DNA of 24,966 nt from an uncultured Prevotella sp. (GTDB lineage Bacteria > Bacteroidota > Bacteroidia > Bacteroidales > Bacteroidaceae), in contig UQQN01000031.1 of the NCBI GenBank assembly GCA_900543155.1, positions 1 to 24,966 of the forward strand, written 5' to 3'. The position numbers and the translations under genes are program-made. Positions 16,751 through 24,961 of the stretch are shown here, piece by piece (positions within the stretch are counted from its first letter, which is position 1; each line of letters opens with the position of its first letter). A model generated the notes under the pieces. It was given only the letters and a program-made list of their open reading frames with translations, made no database searches and had not been told where the DNA came from.

Positions 16751-16881
16751 CATTGGAGGCAAGACGGAGATGTATCGAAACTCTAATGGGAAGCCAAGGG
16801 AAAGGCGACCCAAACAAATTTTGTTCTTTCACACTTATCTGCTTGGCTATATTAAAACATGAAAAGTGAATTATGTATATC

Positions 16882-17355
16882 CTAAAATGGAACTGTCAGT
16901 GAAACAGATCTATTATTTTGATACTCATCATCCCATGTTATTTTTAGGCGAAGAGTGTCATTGTGACCTTCGCAAAGAGGCATGATTTCCTCTCTATATG
17001 ATTGAGGATTGATGACATCATAAGGACCAAAAGAGCCATGAAGGTAGATGCCTGACATTTTTTCTTCGGATGAAAGGATATCGACTCTTACGTGTTTAGC
17101 ATCATTTTTTCCTGCATTGACAAATCTAATTCTTGCGGTTCCCCCATGATAGTGGATAATATTGGCTTTCATTTCGGCCATTTTCTCCTTAGCCTCTTCT
17201 TTCTCGAACTGCTTAATTTGCAACTCATTTAGTCTTAGTTCTTGTTCTTTTATTTTTCTATCATGTCGCAAGTAAGCACAAAATCCCCCACAGATTCCTA
17301 ACGAAGACAGAAGTAGGGCGCCCCATTCTTTGATAAAAGACAAAATACCTTCCAT
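16882..17355 (-). CDS. Membrane-anchored coiled-coil protein of unknown function
   Basis: A 157-residue protein that I do not recognise. It has an N-terminal transmembrane helix (about 11-29, WGALLLSSLGICGGFCAYL), a charged coiled coil (about 31-66, KIKEQELRLNELQIKQFEKE) and a C-terminal domain (about 67-157) that looks beta-rich. Its ATG directly abuts the TAA of the zinc-ribbon gene (0 nt between), which points to translational coupling and joint function. It is the last gene of the defence operon. The layout suggests a membrane effector or anchor for AbiH or the zinc-ribbon protein, but this is inference. No obvious catalytic motif is present. Confidence 0.72.
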   Translation of the reverse strand: MEGILSFIKEWGALLLSSLGICGGFCAYLRHDRKIKEQELRLNELQIKQFEKEEAKEKMAEMKANIIHYHGGTARIRFVNAGKNDAKHVRVDILSSEEKMSGIYLHGSFGPYDVINPQSYREEIMPLCEGHNDTLRLKITWDDEYQNNRSVSLTVPF

Positions 17356-17619
17356 TTATTTGGACTTTACAATTTTATTCCCTTTAAAACTTTTTCTTAA
17401 TACATCTTGGAGATGTTTAGTTACATCATTTTGAATTTCTTTTTTTGTATCCTCAAAGGCATTGCGATTATGCTCTTTCAATTCTTCAATGCCACCTATG
17501 TACTCTTTATTACAGAAAGTGCATTTCACGTATGATTTATCTTTATTATACTCAAAATGGTCTTCACATCCACATGTCGCACAACGTAGTTTTATTGTGT
17601 ATTCTTTCTTTATACCCAT
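17356..17619 (-). CDS. Small zinc-ribbon protein
   Basis: An 87-residue protein with an N-terminal zinc ribbon: Cys13-x2-Cys16 (RCATCGCE, with an extra Cys18) and Cys33-x2-Cys36 (VKCTFCNKEY). A charged helical C-terminal half follows (GIEELKEHNRNAFEDTKKE and on). Such ribbons bind nucleic acid or partner proteins; no enzymatic domain is present. It starts 29 nt after the abiH stop and its stop codon touches the next ATG. It is most likely an accessory or adaptor for its operon partners. The exact role is unknown. Confidence 0.75.
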   Translation of the reverse strand: MGIKKEYTIKLRCATCGCEDHFEYNKDKSYVKCTFCNKEYIGGIEELKEHNRNAFEDTKKEIQNDVTKHLQDVLRKSFKGNKIVKSK

Positions 17620-17648
17620 GTTCTTAATTTATTATTTTTTCTCTCTTG

Positions 17649-18785
17649 CTACATCGTTTGACATTGTTCCTTATTTACGACTCTGTCTCTGAACAGCTTC
17701 ATATTAGTAAAATTTCGAGATATGTTTTGGACCAGTTCAAGATAATTGTCTGTTCCATCTTGACATTTATGATAGTATGGCTTGATTGAGATGCAATTTT
17801 CATGTTCAAAGATGGTATTGAGCAATGTCCTGTCAGAATTGCCACAAGAATGTCCCATTATCAAGACTTGAAATGGCGCAGAAATAAGAAACTCTAACAA
17901 GTCATGATAATGCCTTGTCTCCAAATATTTCACCGATTTTACATTTCTGAGCAACTCATTATCATTCTTGTCCAGAATCTCTTGATAACCTTTATCCAGT
18001 TCATCACCATAGCCAAAGATGATATTTTCGGGGTGATCCAATCTACCATGAATATAATTGTAGATTGTGTTATCATCTTTGTACTTCTCAGCAGTGGCTG
18101 TATAGTTGAAACTCAATAGCATTGTGCGTTCGGGAAAGAGTTTGTTAAACTTCCTGGGATTACGCCTGATAGTCGCAAGGTCTGCAAGGTTAATTCCTAT
18201 ATTATCTAAGGCCTTGCTCTTACCTTCTGTAGAGAAATTATCAGGATTCAGCCTGTCTTTTATTGCACCTTGGAGGTCGTTCCTGAACACGTTGGTTTCT
18301 ATGGTTTGGAGATATTCTATCAGTTTATTTTGAAGAAATGCTAGTTGTTTGTTCAATTCTGAGACAACACAGTTGCTGTCGACACCAGTTGCACTTTCTT
18401 TGAGAAACTGATAGTATGCGTTCTCTATATCTACCCATCCATTTGTCTCTATTGATTGCATAATGGATTCAAAGAATGGGCAACATTCAACAGAGAATGT
18501 TTTAGAGTGGTTCTTTATTTCTTGAAAGACTTCATAGCTAGCACATGTTCTATTTCCTTGTACATTCCTAAAATACGAGTTTTGAAATGAGAATACATTC
18601 CAACAGCTCATTCTTCGGCTTTCATTGATAATCAATTTGCAAAGAATGTCTTCTGCAATATTGGTTGTATTGCCCACGAAGGCATCCACACGTTGATCCC
18701 AATACCAGTTAATAAAGTCCATATAACTGGTTTTGAGACCATGTGCCATGTCAAATCCATTTCCTATAATAACAAGTCTGTTCAT
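17649..18785 (-). CDS. AbiH-family abortive phage infection protein
   Basis: A 378-residue protein with the family's diagnostic N-terminus LVIIGNGFDMAHGLKTSY (4-21), a glycine-rich loop that resembles a nucleotide-binding site. A later conserved segment, LIMGHSCGNSDRTLL, is also present. AbiH was first described on a lactococcal plasmid as an abortive-infection gene; its mechanism is not established. The length is close to that expected. Its ATG lies 3 nt after the hsdS stop (TAG CAT ATG), so it is almost certainly translated from the hsd transcript. The gene is more A+T-rich than the core genes to the left. Methylation by HsdM/HsdS could be unrelated to it, or the operon could simply pool defence genes. 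Confidence 0.88.
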   Translation of the reverse strand: MNRLVIIGNGFDMAHGLKTSYMDFINWYWDQRVDAFVGNTTNIAEDILCKLIINESRRMSCWNVFSFQNSYFRNVQGNRTCASYEVFQEIKNHSKTFSVECCPFFESIMQSIETNGWVDIENAYYQFLKESATGVDSNCVVSELNKQLAFLQNKLIEYLQTIETNVFRNDLQGAIKDRLNPDNFSTEGKSKALDNIGINLADLATIRRNPRKFNKLFPERTMLLSFNYTATAEKYKDDNTIYNYIHGRLDHPENIIFGYGDELDKGYQEILDKNDNELLRNVKSVKYLETRHYHDLLEFLISAPFQVLIMGHSCGNSDRTLLNTIFEHENCISIKPYYHKCQDGTDNYLELVQNISRNFTNMKLFRDRVVNKEQCQTM

Positions 18786-18788
18786 ATG

Positions 18789-20054
18789 CTAACCGATTAA
18801 ACGAATCTTGCCTGTAAGCAACTGCTGCATCATACCTTGCTTGATAGCCTCGTATTTAGCTCTTTTGGCTTCGAGGGCAGTGATTTCATTGTCCATCTTG
18901 GTGAGGATGGTGGCAATGGCTTGCTGCTCTTTCAATGAGTGGGGAACAACAATTTTAAACTGTTCAATATCGGCATTCGTGATTTGGTTTATAGTCGCCC
19001 CCATATTATCTTTTACTTGTTGTTGTATATAATCAGCTTGCCATAAATAATTCAAGAAACCTTGTTGTATATCGTTGGCATGTAGTATTGTCATAAACGC
19101 ACCAAATGCCATTCCATCTGCATAATCTGTAATAACTGCACTTTTACCTATAAGAGCCTTACTTCCATTTCTTACACAAATAAGTAAATCATTCTTTTTA
19201 GCAATAGCTCTTGAAGGTATATCCATATCTACAAAGACATTGTCGTTAAAAACCAATATTCCTTTTTGTATATTAGAAGAACGGAGCACTAATGTTCCAT
19301 ATGATTTTACATTCATAGGGGAATATGTCAAGCCAGTATAATTAACTGCAACGTCTCCTAACTTCTTCTCCACCCATGGCTCGCTAAAGCCTTTGAGACG
19401 AATCTTGCCAGTAAGAAGTTGCTGCATTGTGCCTTGCTTGATATTCTTCTTTTTCTCAATCAGTTTGCCGAGAGAAGAAATCAAGTTGTCTATGCTAGTA
19501 AGGGCAGAGGCTATGCTGTGCTGCTCGTCAATAGGAGGCACAATGATACAAGTATCTTTGATAGCAGCCTTAGAAATAGAACTCACTTTCGTTCCTTGTA
19601 TTAAAGGCAATAACTGGTTATGATATGTAGTTCCATTCATGGCATAGCCAAGATAATTTGCTGCAAAAAGGTTCCCTTTTGGACGTACCCATATTGTATG
19701 TAAGCCAGATACTATGTACCTACTTCCTACATTCAGAATCTCACATGCTTTGCCTACGGTTTCGTCCTCTGCCGTATCTGCTATAATAACATCGCCATCT
19801 TCTATTTTGTTTGTTGATTTGTAGCAATATTCTTCTTTAATTGAAGGGATGCTTTCTTTTTCTACGTCAAGAGTGCTGCCATATTTAATAAGCACATCAC
19901 CATAATGAACATTATGCATATCTCCTCTTTCTCCTAACATATCTCTTGACAAAGTATTATTGGAGAAGAAGGTGAAAATATCACCAAAATTACATATTCT
20001 CCATTCCTCAGGAATCTTTCCTATCTCCGTATCTTTGAATTTCGTTTCTTTCAT
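18789..20054 (-). CDS. hsdS: Type I restriction-modification specificity subunit
   Basis: Chooses the bipartite DNA target for the HsdM methylase (and HsdR nuclease if present). The 421-residue protein begins with the typical KFKDTEIGKIPEEW. It has two target-recognition domains (about 1-170 and 215-375), each followed by a conserved helical spacer that ends in the same motif: IKQGTMQQLLTGKIRLKGF near 205-222 and IKQGMMQQLLTGKIRLIG at the C-terminus. I chose the ATG at 20054. The frame extends three codons to a TTG at 20063 that would overlap the upstream stop. The ATG lies 5 nt after that stop, preceded by AAAGGT. No frameshift is seen, so it should be functional. Confidence 0.93.
   Translation of the reverse strand: MKETKFKDTEIGKIPEEWRICNFGDIFTFFSNNTLSRDMLGERGDMHNVHYGDVLIKYGSTLDVEKESIPSIKEEYCYKSTNKIEDGDVIIADTAEDETVGKACEILNVGSRYIVSGLHTIWVRPKGNLFAANYLGYAMNGTTYHNQLLPLIQGTKVSSISKAAIKDTCIIVPPIDEQHSIASALTSIDNLISSLGKLIEKKKNIKQGTMQQLLTGKIRLKGFSEPWVEKKLGDVAVNYTGLTYSPMNVKSYGTLVLRSSNIQKGILVFNDNVFVDMDIPSRAIAKKNDLLICVRNGSKALIGKSAVITDYADGMAFGAFMTILHANDIQQGFLNYLWQADYIQQQVKDNMGATINQITNADIEQFKIVVPHSLKEQQAIATILTKMDNEITALEAKRAKYEAIKQGMMQQLLTGKIRLIG
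18801..18845. repeat. Direct repeat within hsdS, copy 1 (copy 2 at 19398-19442)
   Basis: These 45 bp match 19398-19442 at 38 positions. They encode the ends of the two conserved spacer helices of HsdS. Such repeats can allow recombination that swaps or deletes target-recognition domains. Confidence 0.8.
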
Positions 20055-20059
20055 ACCTT

Positions 20060-21451
20060 TCAATCTTTATTTTGGGTATTTTCAAGCACCACCCACACAC
20101 CTGCATTAACCTTGCCTTCATGCCGAATGATGCCAGCTTTCTGCATTGCCGCCAAATCGCGTTCTACAGTACGCTGTGTCACCGACAATGTTTCCGACAT
20201 TTCTTTTCCTGTGATTAACGGATTTTTCTTGATAGAAGACAAGATAAACCGTTGACGTTCAGTAAGGTTCGTTTCCGACATGTTTCCGACATTTGTTTCC
20301 GACATGTTTCCGACATTATTGGTGTTATTAGTGCCATTTACACCGACATTACGGTAAATGGTAATCAATGTTCCACTGACATGATTCTCGATTTTAGGCT
20401 CAGGAAGTCCCTCTTTCTTCAAGCCTTGACGTATCTTGTTAATGCCACGCCCCCATGTCTCGATAAAGCCAGCCTTGTAGAAGGCATTGGCTATGTTGCG
20501 GTTGCGAGGTTGTGAAGCATGTTCTGCGAACAATTTTTCTTGATTGATACCTTCGGGCAGTTTGCCATCGTTCCAAAGCATAATGCAGTCGTCATATACT
20601 TTCATTTGTGTATGTACTCCCATATAATCACGGTGTACGATGGCATTGCAAATAGCCTCACGCAACACATCCTCTGGTATTTCCAATTGCTCTATACGTG
20701 TTATCCCTTCGTAGTGAATAGGGGACAAAAGGTATTTGGAACGCAACAATTCAATGATACGGTTTACCATTTGCAGGATATTTCCTTCTACAACGTCCTG
20801 TGTGATCAAGTCGCTCTCGTCATTGCGGAAACGACCGATACGGAAATCGCAAGACACAAAGAATCTCTTCGGGTTCTTGCCAAAGAGCAACAAGGCGGCT
20901 TGCTTGAGCTGTCCTTCCTCAGTTATCAAGTTCAGGCTTCGCAGCACAGCTTCAGTAGATGAAGTATAGGCGTCACCCGAAATTCGTCCCACTTCAATGC
21001 CTTTACGCAAGAAGTAGTCGATAGCTTGACGGTCTATGTCGTTTAACGTGGCTCCGGCGACTGGCATATCATCCCATGACCACCCCATCTTTTTCAAGAT
21101 AAAGTTCTGCAATGCCAGTCCCTTTAGTTCTTGCTTGGTAGAACCACTACGATAGTGGTAAACACCACGGTAAGCCACAGGCATACTGCTTGGTGTCACC
21201 ACAATCTCGATATATTCTTTTTCTCCTTCTGTAAGTAGGTTTACATCTTCCACGATGCCAAGGTAGTTGACAATTTTGTTAGGAATGTCTTCCATCAGCT
21301 TCTTGGCATCAGGCAGACCTATTACCTGCTTTTCATCATTCACACCGATAAAAATGCGACCGCCTTGTGCATTGGCGAAACCACATATCCATTTCAGATA
21401 TTCGTCTCGCCAAGATTCTTTATATTCTATATTTTGACTTTCACTTAGCAT
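20060..21451 (-). CDS. AlbA_2 (Schlafen-type) ATP-binding transcriptional regulator-like protein
   Basis: A 463-residue protein of the AlbA_2/Schlafen type often found beside type I restriction genes. I chose the ATG at 21451; the frame extends 14 codons to a TTG inside hsdM. The AlbA_2 domain is at about 1-120 (NIEYKESW; GFANAQGGRIFIGVND at 24-39). A GHKL/HATPase_c_4-like domain lies around 240-370, with REAICNAIVHRDY near 272 as the N-box. The C-terminus carries a winged helix-turn-helix (TGKEMSETLSVTQRTVERD). The domains suggest nucleic-acid binding and ATP-dependent regulation, or RNA cleavage as in some Schlafen relatives; which applies is unknown. It sits between hsdM (16-nt gap) and hsdS (5-nt gap). 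A linker before the HTH has two copies of the 8-residue NVGNMSET. Confidence 0.85.
   Translation of the reverse strand: MLSESQNIEYKESWRDEYLKWICGFANAQGGRIFIGVNDEKQVIGLPDAKKLMEDIPNKIVNYLGIVEDVNLLTEGEKEYIEIVVTPSSMPVAYRGVYHYRSGSTKQELKGLALQNFILKKMGWSWDDMPVAGATLNDIDRQAIDYFLRKGIEVGRISGDAYTSSTEAVLRSLNLITEEGQLKQAALLLFGKNPKRFFVSCDFRIGRFRNDESDLITQDVVEGNILQMVNRIIELLRSKYLLSPIHYEGITRIEQLEIPEDVLREAICNAIVHRDYMGVHTQMKVYDDCIMLWNDGKLPEGINQEKLFAEHASQPRNRNIANAFYKAGFIETWGRGINKIRQGLKKEGLPEPKIENHVSGTLITIYRNVGVNGTNNTNNVGNMSETNVGNMSETNLTERQRFILSSIKKNPLITGKEMSETLSVTQRTVERDLAAMQKAGIIRHEGKVNAGVWVVLENTQNKD
20271..20316. repeat. Repeated 11-mer encoding NVGNMSET copies
   Basis: GTTTCCGACAT (plus strand) occurs at 20271, 20282, 20295 and 20306, giving two 24-bp coding units. 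A fifth copy lies at 20190-20200 inside the HTH region. In the protein this is the linker between the ATPase-like domain and the HTH. Confidence 0.85.
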
Positions 21452-21467
21452 GATGTTATTTTCTTTG

Positions 21468-24104
21468 TTAAAGCGTAAAACCCATTTCGGCAAGGTAGCC
21501 GTTTACCTCACTTTCGTACTCACTCACCTCTTTTGTCAATTCAGGTAGTGTATTCTCGTACCGCTCCACAAGCGAAGTAACTTCTGTACCAATACGATGA
21601 GTGACTGATTGCATCAGTGCCATGCAACCGCCAATGACAGTGGCGAGCCACTTGCGTTCAACAACAAGTGTTCTAATTTCATCCTCAGTGAGAGAGGCGT
21701 ATCTCTCTACCACCTTATTCGTCAGTGTTGTCGTCAGTTCCTTGGTTTGAGCTTTCAGAGAAGTCAATTCGTCATTTTTGTCAAGATACTCCTTAAACAC
21801 AACAAGTGTGTCAGAAAGAAGAGGATGATAATTTTCAATTTCACCAATTCGTCTCTTGACGTCCGTTTTGTTGAATTTTTCCCATCCAGCAAAAATGTCT
21901 TGGTGCTCCGCAATAAAGGAGTTTCTTGCAAGTTTTGCATTTTTGTTGTTGCTTGGCATTTCTGCCAAAGCTAACAAAATTTCCTTTTCCCCTTTTATCG
22001 GTTTCTTGCAAGTTGCAGAATTGTATGCTGCTCTTATTTCATTAACTTTGTCATAGCCATTGAAATCGTCCTCATGCTCCTCTGTCATTTCTTGCATCAA
22101 AGACTCTGTTTCTTCTTGTTTTGCTTTTAGAATATCAATATGATGTTTCTCGTCTGAAAAATATTCATCGAGTACGATATTTACAGGAAGAAGGTCGCAT
22201 ACTATCTCGTCATACATACAAGGTATCTCTTTTGTCTTAGACTTATTGCTTTCAGTATCGCTGCCATTATCCTTCTTGTTCTTCTTTTCCTTGACTTCCT
22301 TTACCTTGATGGCTTTCACTTCTGGATAAGTCCAACCATCGTTGGAAATCATATAACAATCGTCCTGCATGGTATCTGCCCAGTAGTTTAGCAGGACATC
22401 ATAGGCATCATAAGCATCTACGAGTCCACTATGCTCCATCGTTTTCGCTAATAGACTTTCAGACCAGTCGGCAATCAATTCTTTTGGATGGACACCTTGA
22501 TTGATAGCCATCATCTTTGGTTCGACATTTCCTTTCCATCCATTTAATATTTTGGCAAAAGCTTCTCCTTGTGCTTTATAGGATGAATCGTTGTCTATTA
22601 CATCGTTGACTTCTTCTTTTTTAGGCTTTAAGGAATAGTACCCATTGTTGACATCACAGAAAAGTTTATCCTTCAAAGTTGGGCAAGCCTTCCAAAAGAT
22701 TTCCATGTTTTCAACATCGGTAGCTGGAAGCCCACCATGCAGATGAGCTTCTATGTCGTGCTGAATCTCAGAGTCAATAGGTTGGATGTAACGAGAAATA
22801 TTCAAATTGTAGTCATTCTTCTCAATCTCACTCCACTCTACCAATCGGCAATAATGTGGTATGGTTTGCTGAGCATCCCAAGCATCCACGATACGTTTGA
22901 TGTCCTGTTCACGAAGGCGGTTCTTCGCACCATCTTTCGTAAAGCCGTCTTTGGCATCAATGACAAAGATACCCTTACGGTTATCCTTGTTTTTCTTGTC
23001 GATGATGATGATGGAAGCAGGAATACCTGTACCAAAGAAAATATTTGGAGGTAAACCGATTATACCCTTGATGTAATGTTTCTCGATTATATCCTTACGG
23101 ATGTCATATTCGGCATTTCCACGAAATAGTACACCATGAGGCAAGATGCAAGCGCCACGTCCAACATCAGCTTTCATGGAACTGATGAGGTGTAGTAAAA
23201 AAGCATAGTCTCCACATTTTGCTGGTGGTAACAGGTTGGCTGTCCAACGATTATATTGGTCAGGAAGCATGTCTGAGGCAAGCCAGTTCTTCTGTGAAAA
23301 AGGAGGGTTTGCCACACAAACATCAAAGGTGCTCAACATACCATATTGAGTGAACTGAGGATTTCCCAAAGTATCTCCCACCTTTATCTCTGCATTGCTG
23401 ACTCCATGGAGAAGCATATTGAGTTTTGCCAATGCAGCCGTGCTACTATCCTTTTCCTGTCCACAGATAGACACACGAGGGTTGCTTGCTTCTGCCAAAG
23501 CACGAAGCAAGAGAGAGCCAGAACCGCATGTAGGGTCGTAAATGGTTTGCTCGGCACGGTCAAGTTCGTTGATGCGTAGCACCTTCGCCATGACACGACT
23601 CACCTCGGCAGGAGTATAGAACTGTCCCTTACTCTTACCACTTTCAGCAGCAAAGTTCTTCATTAAGTACTCGTAAGCATCGCCCAACAAATCATCGTCA
23701 GCTGCACGGTTATGTGAGAAATCAAGTGCGTCGTTCTCAAAAACTGCAATCAGTCGAGATAGGGTATCAACCATAGTCTTACCACTCCCCAACTTGTTTG
23801 GATCATTGAAGTTAGGAAGGGCAAGGTCGCCTATCTGTCGGGCATTCATCTCCTTGATGGCCTCCAACTTTTGGTTGATTAGCTCTCCAATTTTGCCGTT
23901 CTGTTTGAGAGCAACAAAATCTTTGAAATAGCACCCTTCAGGAACTTTCAGACGGAAGCCAGGTTGCCCTGCTTTGTCTGATAGATATTTGATGAAGAGA
24001 ACGATGAGAACGTAGTCTTTATATTGACTGGCATCCATAGAACCACGCAAAGCATTGCATGACTCCCAAAGTGCACTGTATAATTGAGATTTTTTTATAG
24101 CCAT
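21468..24104 (-). CDS. hsdM: Type I restriction-modification methyltransferase subunit (N6-adenine)
   Basis: Methylates adenine in the target chosen by HsdS, using S-adenosylmethionine. The 878-residue protein has the HsdM N-terminal helical domain (about 1-150) and QFYTPAEV (161-168). SAM-binding motif I is DPTCGSGS (190-197) and catalytic motif IV is NPPF (266-269). All are intact, so methylation should be active. The protein is much longer than a typical HsdM of about 500 residues. A C-terminal extension from about 480 contains a Lys/Glu-rich linker (about 605-635) and coiled-coil segments to the end. The last stretch may contact HsdS or HsdR. The gene starts 16 nt after the HsdR fragment and ends 16 nt before the AlbA_2 gene start. 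Confidence 0.93.
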   Translation of the reverse strand: MAIKKSQLYSALWESCNALRGSMDASQYKDYVLIVLFIKYLSDKAGQPGFRLKVPEGCYFKDFVALKQNGKIGELINQKLEAIKEMNARQIGDLALPNFNDPNKLGSGKTMVDTLSRLIAVFENDALDFSHNRAADDDLLGDAYEYLMKNFAAESGKSKGQFYTPAEVSRVMAKVLRINELDRAEQTIYDPTCGSGSLLLRALAEASNPRVSICGQEKDSSTAALAKLNMLLHGVSNAEIKVGDTLGNPQFTQYGMLSTFDVCVANPPFSQKNWLASDMLPDQYNRWTANLLPPAKCGDYAFLLHLISSMKADVGRGACILPHGVLFRGNAEYDIRKDIIEKHYIKGIIGLPPNIFFGTGIPASIIIIDKKNKDNRKGIFVIDAKDGFTKDGAKNRLREQDIKRIVDAWDAQQTIPHYCRLVEWSEIEKNDYNLNISRYIQPIDSEIQHDIEAHLHGGLPATDVENMEIFWKACPTLKDKLFCDVNNGYYSLKPKKEEVNDVIDNDSSYKAQGEAFAKILNGWKGNVEPKMMAINQGVHPKELIADWSESLLAKTMEHSGLVDAYDAYDVLLNYWADTMQDDCYMISNDGWTYPEVKAIKVKEVKEKKNKKDNGSDTESNKSKTKEIPCMYDEIVCDLLPVNIVLDEYFSDEKHHIDILKAKQEETESLMQEMTEEHEDDFNGYDKVNEIRAAYNSATCKKPIKGEKEILLALAEMPSNNKNAKLARNSFIAEHQDIFAGWEKFNKTDVKRRIGEIENYHPLLSDTLVVFKEYLDKNDELTSLKAQTKELTTTLTNKVVERYASLTEDEIRTLVVERKWLATVIGGCMALMQSVTHRIGTEVTSLVERYENTLPELTKEVSEYESEVNGYLAEMGFTL

Positions 24105-24120
24105 ATTATTTGTATATTAA

Positions 24121-24897
24121 TTATGAGTTCTGTGAAGCAAGGCGGTAAATTTCATAAATGTCTTGCTCGGTCATTGCTGGGAATAAAGCCTGTAAGTCAT
24201 CACGTAAGTTCCAACTTGCGTTGCTGTCAGGGTCTTGCCAATTACGCCCAGCATCCTTGTATATGAATTTATCTATTTTCTTGATGATGCGGATAGTCTC
24301 ATCCTTGTCTTCTGGAGCATGCCATGTGGCACGATTGTTCCATAAGGCTTTACTACGCCTGTTTGCCAAGTCGGATGGTGCATCGTTGCCATGTTTGATG
24401 GCTTTTATATGTTCTATTAGAGCTTCTATCGTTTCTTTTGCCGTGGCATTGCGAGCCTTTAGCCCTTCAAGGAGAGCCTGTAATTTGTCACTGAAAAGTT
24501 TATATTCCTCCGCATCACCGCTGTTCCAGTCTGTGTTTACTCGGCGAGCCTTACCTTCGATAGCCTCTGCTGCTCCATTGGCATTACCTCCTGCTTCGTG
24601 GATGGCTTTTTCGGTTGCTTCTTCGGTGTCTGTAGAGTCATTGATGAGGTCAAGAAATGAGAAATCTGCCGATGATGGAATGAATGTTTCTGCATCCTCC
24701 GCCCTAATGTGTTGGTCAAGAAGTTGACGCATATCGGGGTCAAGCGTCTTTGGGTCAAAGTCATCACCTGATTTTTGCTTGACTTTTCGCTGAACCGTTC
24801 CCGCTTCTCGTGAAAGTGAGGCGAAATGATTTATTTGTTCTGCCGTGAAATCTGTTTTTGAGAAATAGTCCGACATGTTGTTATATGCCGTGACCAT
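24121..24897 (-). pseudogene. hsdR: C-terminal fragment of type I restriction subunit HsdR
   Basis: The 258-residue frame resembles the C-terminal domain of HsdR (EcoEI_R_C type): MSDYFSKTDFTAEQINHFA, then AGTVQRKVKQKSGDDFDP and DMRQLLDQHIRAED near 55-68. A full HsdR has about 900-1100 residues, with a PD-(D/E)XK nuclease and DEAD-box translocase upstream; none of that is here. Going upstream from the ATG the frame stays open for only 12 codons (reading NRYSITGS just before it), then meets TAA at 24934-24936. The gene body is undamaged, so the fragment could still be made as a separate chain that helps complex assembly. The missing part could also lie beyond the window after an insertion. The family call rests on memory of the domain and needs a profile search. 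Confidence 0.66.
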
Positions 24898-24915
24898 ACT
24901 TCCTGTAATACTATA

Positions 24916-24961
24916 CCTGTTGGCGGAATTAATTTAGTGCATACTTAATTCTGCCAATGGG
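24916..24961. repeat. Inverted repeat at the broken upstream edge of hsdR
   Basis: TTGGCGGAATTAA (24920-24932) and TTAATTCTGCCAA (24945-24957) pair with one wobble around a 12-nt loop. Two further wobble and two G-C pairs extend the stem to 17. On the minus strand a different frame, ending KPIGRIKYALN and then TAA at 24929, enters from beyond the window. It may be the tail of another gene. The palindrome could be that gene's terminator or the end of an inserted element. Confidence 0.6.
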
